Assembly (NCBI RefSeq): GCF_003014735.1
Contig: NZ_PYAX01000001.1
Location: 744,001 to 808,000, forward strand
Source: Saccharothrix carnea
GTDB lineage: Bacteria > Actinomycetota > Actinomycetes > Mycobacteriales > Pseudonocardiaceae
DNA: 64,000 bases
Direction: 5' to 3'
The notes beneath the pieces are model-generated. The model searched no databases. It saw nothing but the letters and a program-made list of their open reading frames with translations, and was not told the DNA's origin. Below are positions 33,743 through 41,754 of this stretch, one piece after another. Numbering within the stretch: position 1 is the first letter of the stretch; every line of letters begins with the position of its first letter. The position numbers and the translations under genes were made by a program.

Positions 33743-34831
33743 TCACCCTAACCAGGACGCGCCACCGACCGGCCAGAGCACCGCCCGGCCACCGAACTCG
33801 CCGACCACCACACCGCGGTCGTTGACGGCCAGGGCGAACCCGTGCGTCCCGGCCGGTACCGGCAGCAGGCTGACCTCGCCGGACGGCGACCACCTGAGCG
33901 GGCGGTAGGTCCGCCCGATCGCCACGCCCGCCGCCGTGCCGTGCTCGTTGACGACCGCCACCTCGCCCGCGGTGAAGCCCGCCGGGAGCGCCATGGTCGT
34001 GACGCCGCCGTCCGCCGCCCAGCGCACCGGCGAGCCGCCGACCCGCCCGAACGCCACGCCGTCCGCGTCCACCGCCAGGAGGGTGCTGAACTGGTCGCCG
34101 GGCGGGTAGGCGGCGGTGCCCCTGTCCCAGCGCACGGCGAAGGACGTCCGGTCCTCGGTCTGGTACCCGCCGATCACGAACCGGCCGTTGACCGCCTCCA
34201 CCCCCGGGTACGTGCTGCCGGGAACGCCGCCGAGGTCCGTGAGCACCCCGTCGTCCCACCGAACGACCCGGCGGCCCTCGTCGCTGTAGGCGATGCCGGC
34301 GATCGTGCCCTGCTCGTCGATCGCGGCGGCTTCGGTCGCCGTGCCCAGGCCGGGCAGCACGGTGGCCACGCCGTCGCGGTCCCAGCTGATCGCCTGCCGC
34401 TTGCCGTCCGCGTCACCGCCGTAGCCGACGACCGTGCCGCCCTCGTTCACCGCGACGGCGAACGTGTAGTCACCGCCGGGCAGGAAGTCGAGGACGGTGA
34501 CCGTGCCGTCCGCGTCCCACCTGGTCGCCTGCGCCCAGTGCTCGGCGTCGCTGGTGTTGCCGTACGCCGCGCCGGCCGCGTCCACCCCGAACACCGTCGC
34601 GTACCGGCCTCCCGGCGGCGGGACGAGTTCGCTGATCCGCCCCTCCGCGTCCCAGCGCACCGCCCGCGCCCGGCCGTCCGCGCCCGCGGCACGCCCCACG
34701 ACCACGCCCGCGTCGTTGATCGCGACCGCCGACCCCTTCGCCGCGAGTTCCACGAACCCGGGCTCCGCCACCGCCGTCCCCGCCGACATCATCGAAACGA
34801 GCGCCAGCGCGGCACCCCACGTCCGTCGCAC
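33743..34831 (-). CDS. Secreted HAF-repeat (beta-propeller-like) protein
   Basis: The 362-residue protein has a signal peptide (1-22, cut near AGTAVA) and then seven or so repeats of about 42 residues of the form A-x-N-x-x-G-x-V-V-G, followed by R-x-V-R-W-D and a Gly-rich turn: AINDAGVVVGRAAG, GVDAAGAAYGNTSD, AVNEGGTVVGYGGD, AIDEQGTIAGIAYS and so on. This is the extracellular HAF repeat family, predicted to fold as a propeller. Its function is unknown, but propellers bind polysaccharides or proteins. GTG 34831 follows GGAGG. A CebR-like box lies 50 bp upstream, linking it to cellulose-related control. Confidence 0.88.
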   Translation of the reverse strand: MRRTWGAALALVSMMSAGTAVAEPGFVELAAKGSAVAINDAGVVVGRAAGADGRARAVRWDAEGRISELVPPPGGRYATVFGVDAAGAAYGNTSDAEHWAQATRWDADGTVTVLDFLPGGDYTFAVAVNEGGTVVGYGGDADGKRQAISWDRDGVATVLPGLGTATEAAAIDEQGTIAGIAYSDEGRRVVRWDDGVLTDLGGVPGSTYPGVEAVNGRFVIGGYQTEDRTSFAVRWDRGTAAYPPGDQFSTLLAVDADGVAFGRVGGSPVRWAADGGVTTMALPAGFTAGEVAVVNEHGTAAGVAIGRTYRPLRWSPSGEVSLLPVPAGTHGFALAVNDRGVVVGEFGGRAVLWPVGGASWLG

Positions 34832-34880
34832 GACCAGACCTCCTCGTCGAAGCCCCGCCCTCAGCTAATCAGCTCCGCTC

Positions 34881-34894
34881 TGGGAACGCTCCCA
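34881..34894. promoter_or_regulatory. CebR-like operator upstream of HAF-repeat gene
   Basis: TGGGAACGCTCCCA differs by one base from the CebR palindrome TGGGAGCGCTCCCA that LacI-family CebR binds in front of cellulase and cellobiose-uptake genes. It lies 50 bp before GTG 34831 and about 160 bp upstream of the divergent response-regulator start. Confidence 0.68.
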
Positions 34895-35052
34895 GAATCC
34901 CTCGTTCGGCCGCTCGACCCGGCTGGCCGGTCAGCTCGGCGGAGACCAGCACAGGTGGGGCCACCAGGACAGGTCCACCCGCGCGGAGGCCTCCACAGGA
35001 CGTTCACAACTCGCGCCGTCCACCTCCACGGCTGCCACATAGAGTCGGCCGC

Positions 35053-35727
35053 ATGACACGCCGCGTTCTGGTGGTCGAGGACGACTTGACCATCGCCGAC
35101 TCAGTGGCCGCACGGCTGCGGGCCGAGGGGTTCGAGGTGGACTTGGCGCACGACGGCCCCTCGGCCGTCACGCGTGCCCGGGACGTCCGGCCCGACCTGG
35201 TGGTGCTGGACGTGATGCTGCCCGGGTTCGACGGGCTGGAGGTGTGCCGGCGGATCCAGGCCGAGCAGGCCGTGCCGGTGCTCATGCTGACTGCGCGGGG
35301 CGACGAGACCGACCTGCTGGTGGGGCTCGCGGTCGGTGCGGACGACTACCTGACCAAGCCGTTCTCGATCCGCGAACTGGCGGCGCGCGTGCACGCGTTG
35401 TTGCGGCGGGTGGAGCGGGCGGCGTCGGCGGCGGCGTCCCGGATCACCCTGGCCGACCTGGAGATCGACCTGGCCGAGCGGCGGGTGACGCGGGGCGGCG
35501 CGGAGGCGCACTTGACGCCGACCGAGTTCGAGCTGCTGGTGCACCTCGCCGAACGGCCGCGCGCCGTGCAGTCGCGGGAGCGGCTGTTGAGCGAGGTGTG
35601 GGGGTGGGCGGACGGGACCGGGACGCGGACGGTCGACAGCCACATCAAGGCGTTGCGGCGGAAGCTGGGCACGGACCTGATCCGGACCGTGCACGGGATC
35701 GGCTACGCGTTGGAGGTGCCCCGGTGA
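35053..35727 (+). CDS. OmpR/PhoB-type response regulator
   Basis: The 224-residue protein has a receiver domain (1-115; acidic VVEDD near 8-10, phospho-acceptor Asp in VVLDVMLPG near 52, Thr in MLTARG, Lys in LTKPFS) and a winged-helix output domain (about 130-222; LTPTEFELLVHLAERP, TVDSHIKALRRKLG, VHGIGYAL). It overlaps the kinase gene by GTGA, so the two form a translationally coupled two-component system. The DUF4173 gene follows. Confidence 0.96.
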   Translation: MTRRVLVVEDDLTIADSVAARLRAEGFEVDLAHDGPSAVTRARDVRPDLVVLDVMLPGFDGLEVCRRIQAEQAVPVLMLTARGDETDLLVGLAVGADDYLTKPFSIRELAARVHALLRRVERAASAAASRITLADLEIDLAERRVTRGGAEAHLTPTEFELLVHLAERPRAVQSRERLLSEVWGWADGTGTRTVDSHIKALRRKLGTDLIRTVHGIGYALEVPR

Positions 35728-36755
35728 GCCTGCGGTCGGCGTTCCAGACGACGCTCGAACTGCTGCCGCGCCCGCTGGACCCGGTGCGGTCGATCAAGGT
35801 CAAGCTCGGGATCCTGCTGCTGTCGGCGATGTCGGCGGGGTTCGCGTTCTTCCGGTGGCGGATCGGGTGGCTCGCGCCGGGGACCACGTTCGGCGCGATG
35901 GCGATCGTGCTGGTGACGTCGCAGATCCTCGCGCACGGGATGACCAGGCCGTTGCGGGAGATGACGGCGGCGGTGCGGGCGATGCGGGCCGGGGACTACA
36001 GCAGCCGGGTGCGCGCCACGGCGCGGGACGAGGTCGGTGAGCTGGCCGGCGCGTTCAACCAGATGGCGGCGGACCTCGGTGCGGCGGACCAGCAGCGGCG
36101 CGAGCTGATCGCGAACGTCTCGCACGAGTTGCGCACGCCGATCACGGCCCTGCAGAACGTGCTGGAGAACGTGGTGGACGGGGTCGCGCAGCCGGACGCG
36201 GTGACCATGCGGACGGCGTTGGCGCAGACCGAGCGCCTCGGCCGGCTGGTGACGGAGCTGCTCGACCTCTCCCGCATCGACGCCGGCGCGCACCGGCTGG
36301 ACAAGGCGGAATTCGCTCTGGCGCCGTTGCTGGAGGAAGTGGTCGCGGAAGCCTCGGTGGCCGCCCGAGGGGTGCGGTTCACCGTTGACGTCACGCCGGA
36401 CGACGCCACGATCTACGCCGACGAGGCCCGGTTGGCGCAGGTGGTCGCGAACTTGTTGGACAACGCGGCGCGGCACGGCCCGGCCGGTGGTGAGGTGAGG
36501 ATCTCGGCGTCGGTGGGTGCGGAGTTGGTGCTGGAGGTCGCGGACGACGGGCCGGGCATCGCGCCGCAGGACCGGGAACGGGTCTTCGAACGCTTCACGC
36601 GCGGGGAACGGGCGGGCGGCGGGGGCACCGGGCTGGGGCTCAACATCGCGCGCTGGGTGGTCGACCTGCACGGCGGCACGATCGCGGTGGTCGACGGCCC
36701 GGGCTGCCGGATCCGCGCCACCCTCCCGGCCACCTGCCCCGCACCGGTCACCTGA
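35724..36755 (+). CDS. Sensor histidine kinase
   Basis: The 343-residue protein has two transmembrane helices near residues 35-75 with almost no extracytoplasmic loop (LGILLLSAMSAGFAFFRWRI, FGAMAIVLVTSQILA), a HAMP domain (about 77-128), a phospho-acceptor H-box NVSHELRTPITAL (near 137), and the ATP-binding motifs LLDNAARHG, DDGPGIAPQD and GTGLGLNIA. The small sensor loop implies sensing within the membrane or of a partner, perhaps the DUF4173 protein downstream. It starts at GTG 35724 overlapping the response-regulator stop. Confidence 0.95.
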   Translation: MSLRSAFQTTLELLPRPLDPVRSIKVKLGILLLSAMSAGFAFFRWRIGWLAPGTTFGAMAIVLVTSQILAHGMTRPLREMTAAVRAMRAGDYSSRVRATARDEVGELAGAFNQMAADLGAADQQRRELIANVSHELRTPITALQNVLENVVDGVAQPDAVTMRTALAQTERLGRLVTELLDLSRIDAGAHRLDKAEFALAPLLEEVVAEASVAARGVRFTVDVTPDDATIYADEARLAQVVANLLDNAARHGPAGGEVRISASVGAELVLEVADDGPGIAPQDRERVFERFTRGERAGGGGTGLGLNIARWVVDLHGGTIAVVDGPGCRIRATLPATCPAPVT

Positions 36756-36770
36756 CCCCGTGGCGGTTTA

Positions 36771-36873
36771 AGGGTTTGACCGGCCTCCGCCCGACGGTCC
36801 CGGGTTGACCGTCCAGGGCCCGACCGGCCTTGGTTGACCGGCCTCGGCTAACCCGCCTGGGTCTGACCCGGCC
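36771..36873. repeat. Degenerate direct repeats in the gap before DUF4173 gene
   Basis: The 290-bp gap 36756-37046 holds no gene. Its first third has six or seven imperfect copies of a 14-18-base unit (core GGTTGACCGGCCTCGG). The rest contains GC-rich short palindromes and the DUF4173 leader. Confidence 0.6.
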
Positions 36874-37046
36874 GAAAGGCATTGCCCCGCAAGGGTCCCC
36901 GCCCAGGGGAACCCTGGATTCAATTCAACCACGCACCACCGACAGTTCCGGGCCCGTGAGCCCGTACCACCGTCACCCGAACGAACGACCCGAAAACCCA
37001 CCCGCCACTCGGCGGGCGATGGCGCACGCCCTGGAGGCAACACCCG

Positions 37047-38375
37047 ATGACCCCCAACCGCGTCCTGCTCACCGGCGCCGCCGCCGGCATCGGGGCGGCC
37101 GTCCTGGTCCCCCTCGGCGAACCCGGCCTCGGCTGGCCCCTCGCCGCGATCCTCGTCTTCGCCCTGCTGCGCGAGGTCAGGCCGGCCTGGGCGGTGCTCT
37201 CCGTCGCGCTGTTCACCGTCGGTGCCTTCATCGCGGCCGAGTGGATGTTCACGCTCTGCGTCCTCGCGGGCTGCGCCGCCGGCTCGCTCGCGGTCGTCGG
37301 AGGGCGGACGGCGCGTGGCGTCGTGTTCGGCGCGGGTGCCGTGCCGGTCGCGGCGGTCAGAGCCGTGCCCTGGGTGGCACGCGGCATCAAGGAGAACGGC
37401 ACGCCGCCGCTGGCCCGGCCGATCATCGTCACCGCCGGCCTGCTGCTGGTGTTCGTCCCGCTGCTGGCCGGGGCCGACGCCGCGTTCGCCGACCTGCTCG
37501 GCTCGGTGACCCCGGACGAACCGTACGGCGAGCCGGTCGTGCTGTTCCTGGTGGTCGGCCTGGGCACGGTCGGCGCGGCCTACCTGCTGGTCGCACCACC
37601 TCGGCTGGACGGCACGAGCGTCCTGCCCCGCACGGTCACCCGCCGTGACTGGGTGCTCCCGGTGGGCGCGTTGGTGGTGCTCTTCGCCACTTTCGTGGCC
37701 GTGCAGATCAACACGCTGTTCGCGGGCGACGCGCACGTCATCACCACCCCCGACCTGACCTACGCCGACCACGCCCGCAGCGGCTTCTGGCAACTGCTCG
37801 CCGTCACCCTGCTGACCCTCGGCGTCATCGCGGTCGTCGCACGGCTCGCCCGCCTGGACTCACCGGACGACCGCCGCTGGCTGCGTGGCCTGCTGGGCGC
37901 GCTGAGCGTGCTCACCCTGGTGATCGTCGCCTCCGCCCTCACCCGCATGTGGCTCTACCAGCAGGCCTACGGCTTCACCGTGCTGCGGGTCCTGGTCACC
38001 GCCTGCGAACTGTGGCTCGGCCTAGTCTACCTGCTGGTCCTGGCGGCGGGCGTGCGGTTGGAAGGCGGGTGGCTGGCCCGCGCCGTCGTCGGCACCGGCT
38101 TCGCCGCGCTGGTCGGACTGGCCGCGCTCAACCCGGAGCGGTTCATCGCCGAGCGCAACATCGACCGCTACCACGCCAGTGGCAAGATCGACTTCGGCTA
38201 CCTGTCCAGGCTCTCCGCGGACGCCGTGCCCGCGCTGGCCACCCTCCCGGAAGGCGTGCGCGCCTGCGCCCTGCGGTCCCGCGTCGAGAACGACGATTGG
38301 CGCTCCTGGAACCTCGGCCGCCAGCAGGCCAGGGACACGCTCGCGCAGGTCAAGCGGGGCGGCTGTGCGCGGTGA
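37047..38375 (+). CDS. DUF4173 family polytopic membrane protein
   Basis: The 442-residue protein has about eleven hydrophobic helices and the DUF4173 (DUF4153-like) features: VLFLVVGLGTVGAAYLLVAP, RTVTRRDWVLPVGALVVLFATFVAVQINTLF, YADHARSGFWQLLAVTLLTL and the LNPERFIAERNIDRY segment near 375, followed by a soluble tail (about 390-442). Function unknown; such proteins often neighbour two-component systems, as here. ATG 37047 is the first good start. Its last 26 bp overlap the convergent hydrolase gene. Confidence 0.9.
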   Translation: MTPNRVLLTGAAAGIGAAVLVPLGEPGLGWPLAAILVFALLREVRPAWAVLSVALFTVGAFIAAEWMFTLCVLAGCAAGSLAVVGGRTARGVVFGAGAVPVAAVRAVPWVARGIKENGTPPLARPIIVTAGLLLVFVPLLAGADAAFADLLGSVTPDEPYGEPVVLFLVVGLGTVGAAYLLVAPPRLDGTSVLPRTVTRRDWVLPVGALVVLFATFVAVQINTLFAGDAHVITTPDLTYADHARSGFWQLLAVTLLTLGVIAVVARLARLDSPDDRRWLRGLLGALSVLTLVIVASALTRMWLYQQAYGFTVLRVLVTACELWLGLVYLLVLAAGVRLEGGWLARAVVGTGFAALVGLAALNPERFIAERNIDRYHASGKIDFGYLSRLSADAVPALATLPEGVRACALRSRVENDDWRSWNLGRQQARDTLAQVKRGGCAR

Positions 38376-39192
38376 CCTGGTCGGTGACCAGGCGCGCCAC
38401 CGTGTGCGCGTGCGTGATCGGCACCCAGTGCCCGGCGTCGACCACGTGTCGCCGCACGTCCGACGCCCACCGCTCCACGTCCTCGGTCACACCGGCCGTG
38501 ACGTACCTGTCCCGCGACGGCTGCACCACCAGCACCGGCACGTCGGTCCGCCGCACGCGCGGCGAGCGCAGCCGCGGCACGAAGTTCGCCCGGTACAGCG
38601 CGATGCCCTGCACGCCGTCACGCACGATGCTCGGCGACACGTGCGGCGTGACGCCCTCCAGCCGGTGCGCGATCGACCGCCACCGCGGGCCGATCACGTG
38701 CCGCCACAGCAGGGGCGCGACGAACGGCAGGTGGAACGCCACGATGTACCACGAGTGCAGCAGCTGCTTGAGGTGCCGGGCGGTCGGCCGGCGACGCAGC
38801 CAGTGCCCGACGTGATCCAGGCACGGGCCGGAGATCGAGGTGTACGAGGCGATCGGCGCGTCGGGCGTGGTGACCGCCTCCCACGCCTGGATCGAGCCCC
38901 AGTCGTGCGCGACGACGTGCACCGGCGCGTCCGGGCTGACCGCCGCGATCACCGCGAACAGGTCGCGGGCCAGGACCGGCAGCCGGTAGGAGGCCAGGCC
39001 GCGCGGCGCGGACGACGCACCGGCGCCGCGCACGTCGTACGTGACCACGTGGAACTCCTCGGCCAGCAACGGCACGACGTCGTCCCACACGCGGTGCGTG
39101 TCCGGGTAGCCGTGCACCAGGACGACGGTCGGCGCGGACCGGTCGCCGTGTTCGTGGACGGCCAACCGCACGCCCTCGGACTCCACGTACAC
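38350..39192 (-). CDS. Alpha/beta hydrolase
   Basis: The 280-residue protein is a classic alpha/beta hydrolase of the haloalkane-dehalogenase/epoxide-hydrolase-like group. The oxyanion HGYPDTHRVW (near 31) is followed by the nucleophile elbow VVAHDWGSIQAW (Asp at the elbow, near 105), a cap domain, and a C-terminal acid and His (VVDAGHWVPITH near 262). The Asp nucleophile fits an epoxide or fluoroacetate hydrolase rather than a lipase. GTG 39192 follows GGAGGCAGG. It is divergent from a TetR gene with a perfect 10-bp inverted repeat between them, so it is probably TetR-controlled. It overlaps the convergent DUF4173 gene by 26 bp. Confidence 0.92.
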   Translation of the reverse strand: MYVESEGVRLAVHEHGDRSAPTVVLVHGYPDTHRVWDDVVPLLAEEFHVVTYDVRGAGASSAPRGLASYRLPVLARDLFAVIAAVSPDAPVHVVAHDWGSIQAWEAVTTPDAPIASYTSISGPCLDHVGHWLRRRPTARHLKQLLHSWYIVAFHLPFVAPLLWRHVIGPRWRSIAHRLEGVTPHVSPSIVRDGVQGIALYRANFVPRLRSPRVRRTDVPVLVVQPSRDRYVTAGVTEDVERWASDVRRHVVDAGHWVPITHAHTVARLVTDQVTAHSRPA

Positions 39193-39222
39193 GTTGCCTG
39201 CCTCCGACTGATTCCTACGCGT

Positions 39223-39245
39223 GCGTAGCTTTGTGAAAGCTACGC
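39223..39245. promoter_or_regulatory. TetR-type operator
   Basis: GCGTAGCTTT (39223-39232) and AAAGCTACGC (39236-39245) form a perfect 10-bp inverted repeat with a 3-base spacer. Extra TACG half-sites flank it (39215-39221 and 39249-39254). It lies midway between the divergent hydrolase and TetR starts. Confidence 0.82.
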
Positions 39246-39265
39246 CACCGTAGCAATATGGGCCG

Positions 39266-39895
39266 GTGAGCACAACGCGCCGCAAGTACGCACCGCGCCT
39301 GCCGCCGGGGCAGCGGCGCGACCAGCTGCTGGACGGCGCGCTCGGCCTCATCGCCGATGGCGGGTTCGACGCGTTGACCATGGAGGCCGTGGCCCGGCGG
39401 TCGGGCGTGACCAAGCCGGTGGTCTACGAGCTGTACGCGAACCGGGCCGAGGTGATCGCCGCGCTGCTGGGCCGCGAGGCGGAACGCGCCACCGCGCAGG
39501 TGCTGGGCGCGATGCCGACCACCGACTTCGGCGACCGTTCGCCGGAGGACGTCTACACCGACACCGTGCGCGCGTTCATCAACGCCGTCGTCGCCTCACC
39601 GGACCGCTGGCGACTCGTGCTCCTGCCGCCCGAGGGCACACCGGTCGAGTTCCGGCAGCAGGTCGCGCTGGTGCGGGCGCAGGTGTTGGAGCACGTCAGC
39701 GGCTTGGCCGAACTGGGGCTGAAGGCGTTGGGCGACACCGGGCTGGACGCCGAGCTGCTCGGCCACACCATGCTCGCGCTGGCCGAGATGGCAGGACGAC
39801 TGGTGATCACCGACCCGGAGCGCTTCACTCCCGACCGACTGGTCGCGTTCGTCGGCCAGGTGGCCCACCAACTGCCCACCCGTCCTGAACGTTGA
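39266..39895 (+). CDS. TetR family transcriptional repressor
   Basis: The 209-residue protein opens with a TetR helix-turn-helix (residues about 14-62; DQLLDGALGLIADGGFDALT, EAVARRSGVTKPVVYELYAN) and has a C-terminal helical ligand-binding domain (about 70-205). It starts at GTG 39266, 20 bp from the operator dyad, and should repress itself and the divergent alpha/beta hydrolase. Its last codons and stop fall in a unit of the dispersed repeat family. Confidence 0.93.
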   Translation: MSTTRRKYAPRLPPGQRRDQLLDGALGLIADGGFDALTMEAVARRSGVTKPVVYELYANRAEVIAALLGREAERATAQVLGAMPTTDFGDRSPEDVYTDTVRAFINAVVASPDRWRLVLLPPEGTPVEFRQQVALVRAQVLEHVSGLAELGLKALGDTGLDAELLGHTMLALAEMAGRLVITDPERFTPDRLVAFVGQVAHQLPTRPER

Positions 39896-39975
39896 GGCCA
39901 AGGGACAAGGGGTCAAAAAATCAAAAGCGTCCTCGCCGGACAGGCAGACCCATGACGCGGACGTAGGACACACGG
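39886..39975. repeat. Two solitary units of the dispersed repeat family (site E)
   Basis: TGAACGTTGAGG (39886-39897) includes the TGA that ends the TetR gene, and CGGACGTAGGACACACGG (39958-39975) lies 62 bp on. Between them is an A-rich stretch (39912-39926). Unlike sites A-D, the units are not arranged as a palindrome, and the flanking genes run in the same direction. Confidence 0.7.
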
Positions 39976-40053
39976 AGGAGTGAAGGGCGCTGCTGGCGGG
40001 TACGAACCCTGGATCGTCCCCATCGTGAGCTAGCAAGTAGGAGGTGCCCGTCC

Positions 40054-41193
40054 GTGCTCGCAGCCGTGGTCACGTTCACCGGCTCGCTGCTGGTCGCCCT
40101 GCTCGTCGTCACGCTCGTCCACCGGTTGGTCCGCCGCATCGGCCGCCGCTCGGACCTGTTCGCCGGCCTCGCGCGGCACGCGCACAAGCCCGCCGTGGCG
40201 GTGGCCGTGCTGGTCGCGGTGCAGTTCTCGCTGGGTGTGGTGGCACGGGGTGACTGGCGGCCGGTCGCCTTGCACGCCACCGGGATAGCGCTGATCCTGG
40301 CCGGCGCCTGGCTGCTCGCCTCGCTGCTGGTGGTGATCGAGGACGCGACGCTGGCCCGCATCCGGGTCGACGTGTCCGACAACCGGCACGCCCGCCGCGT
40401 GCACACCCAGATCACGCTGGTCCGCCGCGTCACCGTGGTCGTGGTGAGCGTGCTGGCGGCGGCGGCCGTGCTGATGACGTTCCCCGCAGCGCGGGCGGCC
40501 GGCACGAGCATCCTCGCCTCCGCCGGTGTGATCGGCGCCATCGCCGCCCTGGCCGCGCAGTCGTTGCTGGGCAACGTGTTCGCGGGCGTGCAGATCGCGT
40601 TCAGCGACGCGTTGCGGTTGGACGACGTGGTGGTCGTGGAGAACCAGTGGGGCCGGGTCGAGGACATCACCCTCACCTACGTGGTCGTGCACCTGTGGGA
40701 CGACCGGCGGTTGATCCTGCCCACCGCCTACTTCCTCAAGACGCCGTTCGAGAACTGGACGCGGACCCAGTCGGCGCTGCTCGGCACGGTGGAGCTGGAC
40801 CTGGACTGGACCGTGCCGGTGGAGGACCTGCGGCACGAGTTGCGCAACGCGCTGGAGACGAGCGACCTGTGGGACGGCCGGGTGTGCGTGCTGCAGGTGA
40901 CCGACGCGGTCGGGTCGTTCGTGCGGGTCCGCGCGCTGGTGAGCGCGTCGGACGCGGGGCGCCTGTGGGACCTGCGGTGCGTGGCGCGCGAGCACCTGGT
41001 CGGCTGGCTGCGGTCCCGTCACCCCGGCGCGCTGCCGCAGCTGCGGGTGCGCGAGCTGCCCCGGGCCAACGGTGCCGCGCCGGCGCCCGCGGCCAACGGG
41101 TCGTCGGACAACCGGGTGTTCGGCGAGAGCGTGGACGGCGAGGAGCGGGTGCAGGCGTTCAGCGGGCCGGAGCAGCCGGTGCAACCCCGCTGA
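40054..41193 (+). CDS. MscS family mechanosensitive channel
   Basis: The 379-residue protein has four to five hydrophobic helices (about 1-175), with the Gly/Ala-rich pore helix SILASAGVIGAIAALAAQSLLGNVFAGVQIAF (about 150-181). A MscS beta domain follows (about 185-265; LRLDDVVVVENQWGRVEDITLTYVVVHLWDDRRLILPTAYFL, then TPFENWTR), then a C-terminal tail of about 50 polar residues. It should open under membrane tension to release solutes. GTG 40054 follows GTAGGAGG. Confidence 0.93.
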   Translation: MLAAVVTFTGSLLVALLVVTLVHRLVRRIGRRSDLFAGLARHAHKPAVAVAVLVAVQFSLGVVARGDWRPVALHATGIALILAGAWLLASLLVVIEDATLARIRVDVSDNRHARRVHTQITLVRRVTVVVVSVLAAAAVLMTFPAARAAGTSILASAGVIGAIAALAAQSLLGNVFAGVQIAFSDALRLDDVVVVENQWGRVEDITLTYVVVHLWDDRRLILPTAYFLKTPFENWTRTQSALLGTVELDLDWTVPVEDLRHELRNALETSDLWDGRVCVLQVTDAVGSFVRVRALVSASDAGRLWDLRCVAREHLVGWLRSRHPGALPQLRVRELPRANGAAPAPAANGSSDNRVFGESVDGEERVQAFSGPEQPVQPR

Positions 41194-41250
41194 CCTCCCG
41201 TTCCGTCCTGGCAGCGGGAGTCGGTGGCAGGATCGGCCGCAGGAGGGCGC

Positions 41251-41670
41251 ATGCGAGGACTCGTGGTGACGACCGCGTTGGCGGTGCTGGTGCTGGCGGG
41301 CTGCGCCGCCCAGCCGGAGACGGCGACCTGGTCGATCGGCACACCGACCTCGCCCACCGGCCCGGTCACCGTCTCGTCGGTGCCCGTGCCGCCCGCCAAG
41401 CTGAGCCCTCAGGGGGTGCGAGTGCTGGAACAGGCCAAGCGCGACGGCGCGCGAACCATCGGGTTGACCATCTCGACCGAGCGGGGCAAGGCCGACGAGG
41501 TGGCCGCCTCCCTGCGCGGACTGGGCGCGACCGTGGAAGCCACCGACGCCGCCATCGGCTACGTGCGCGTCACCGCCCCGGTCGAGTCGGTCGCGAAGAT
41601 GACCGCGGTCGACGGCATCAGCCGGGTCGACGTGGACGAGCCGCTGAGCAACGTCGACCCCACTCCCTGA
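41251..41670 (+). CDS. Lipoprotein resembling a subtilase propeptide
   Basis: The 139-residue protein has a lipoprotein signal with the lipobox LAGC (Cys 18), a Pro/Thr/Ser-rich spacer (about 20-55) and a single domain at 68-132. That domain aligns without gaps to the propeptide of the S8 protease encoded opposite: about 21 of 64 positions are identical by my count, including GLGATVEAT against ALGGVVEST, GYVRV against DYLKV, and VDVD. S8 propeptides (I9-like) fold the protease and inhibit it, so a membrane-anchored inhibitor or chaperone is a plausible role. ATG 41251 follows AGGAGGG. A two-way terminator follows. Confidence 0.82.
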   Translation: MRGLVVTTALAVLVLAGCAAQPETATWSIGTPTSPTGPVTVSSVPVPPAKLSPQGVRVLEQAKRDGARTIGLTISTERGKADEVAASLRGLGATVEATDAAIGYVRVTAPVESVAKMTAVDGISRVDVDEPLSNVDPTP

Positions 41671-41697
41671 GACTCGACTCCCCGACGGCGGAAAAGG

Positions 41698-41736
41698 CTC
41701 AGGGCCACCCCCGCGTGTGGCGGGAATGGCCCTGAG
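41698..41736. terminator. Two-way terminator between lipoprotein and subtilase genes
   Basis: CTCAGGGCCA (41698-41707) pairs with TGGCCCTGAG (41727-41736), and an inner pairing lies in the loop. The stem is flanked by GAAAAGG on one side and GTCTTTT on the other, so it can act for both convergent genes. Confidence 0.88.
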
Positions 41737-41754
41737 GTCTTTTCGCGGGTGGCG

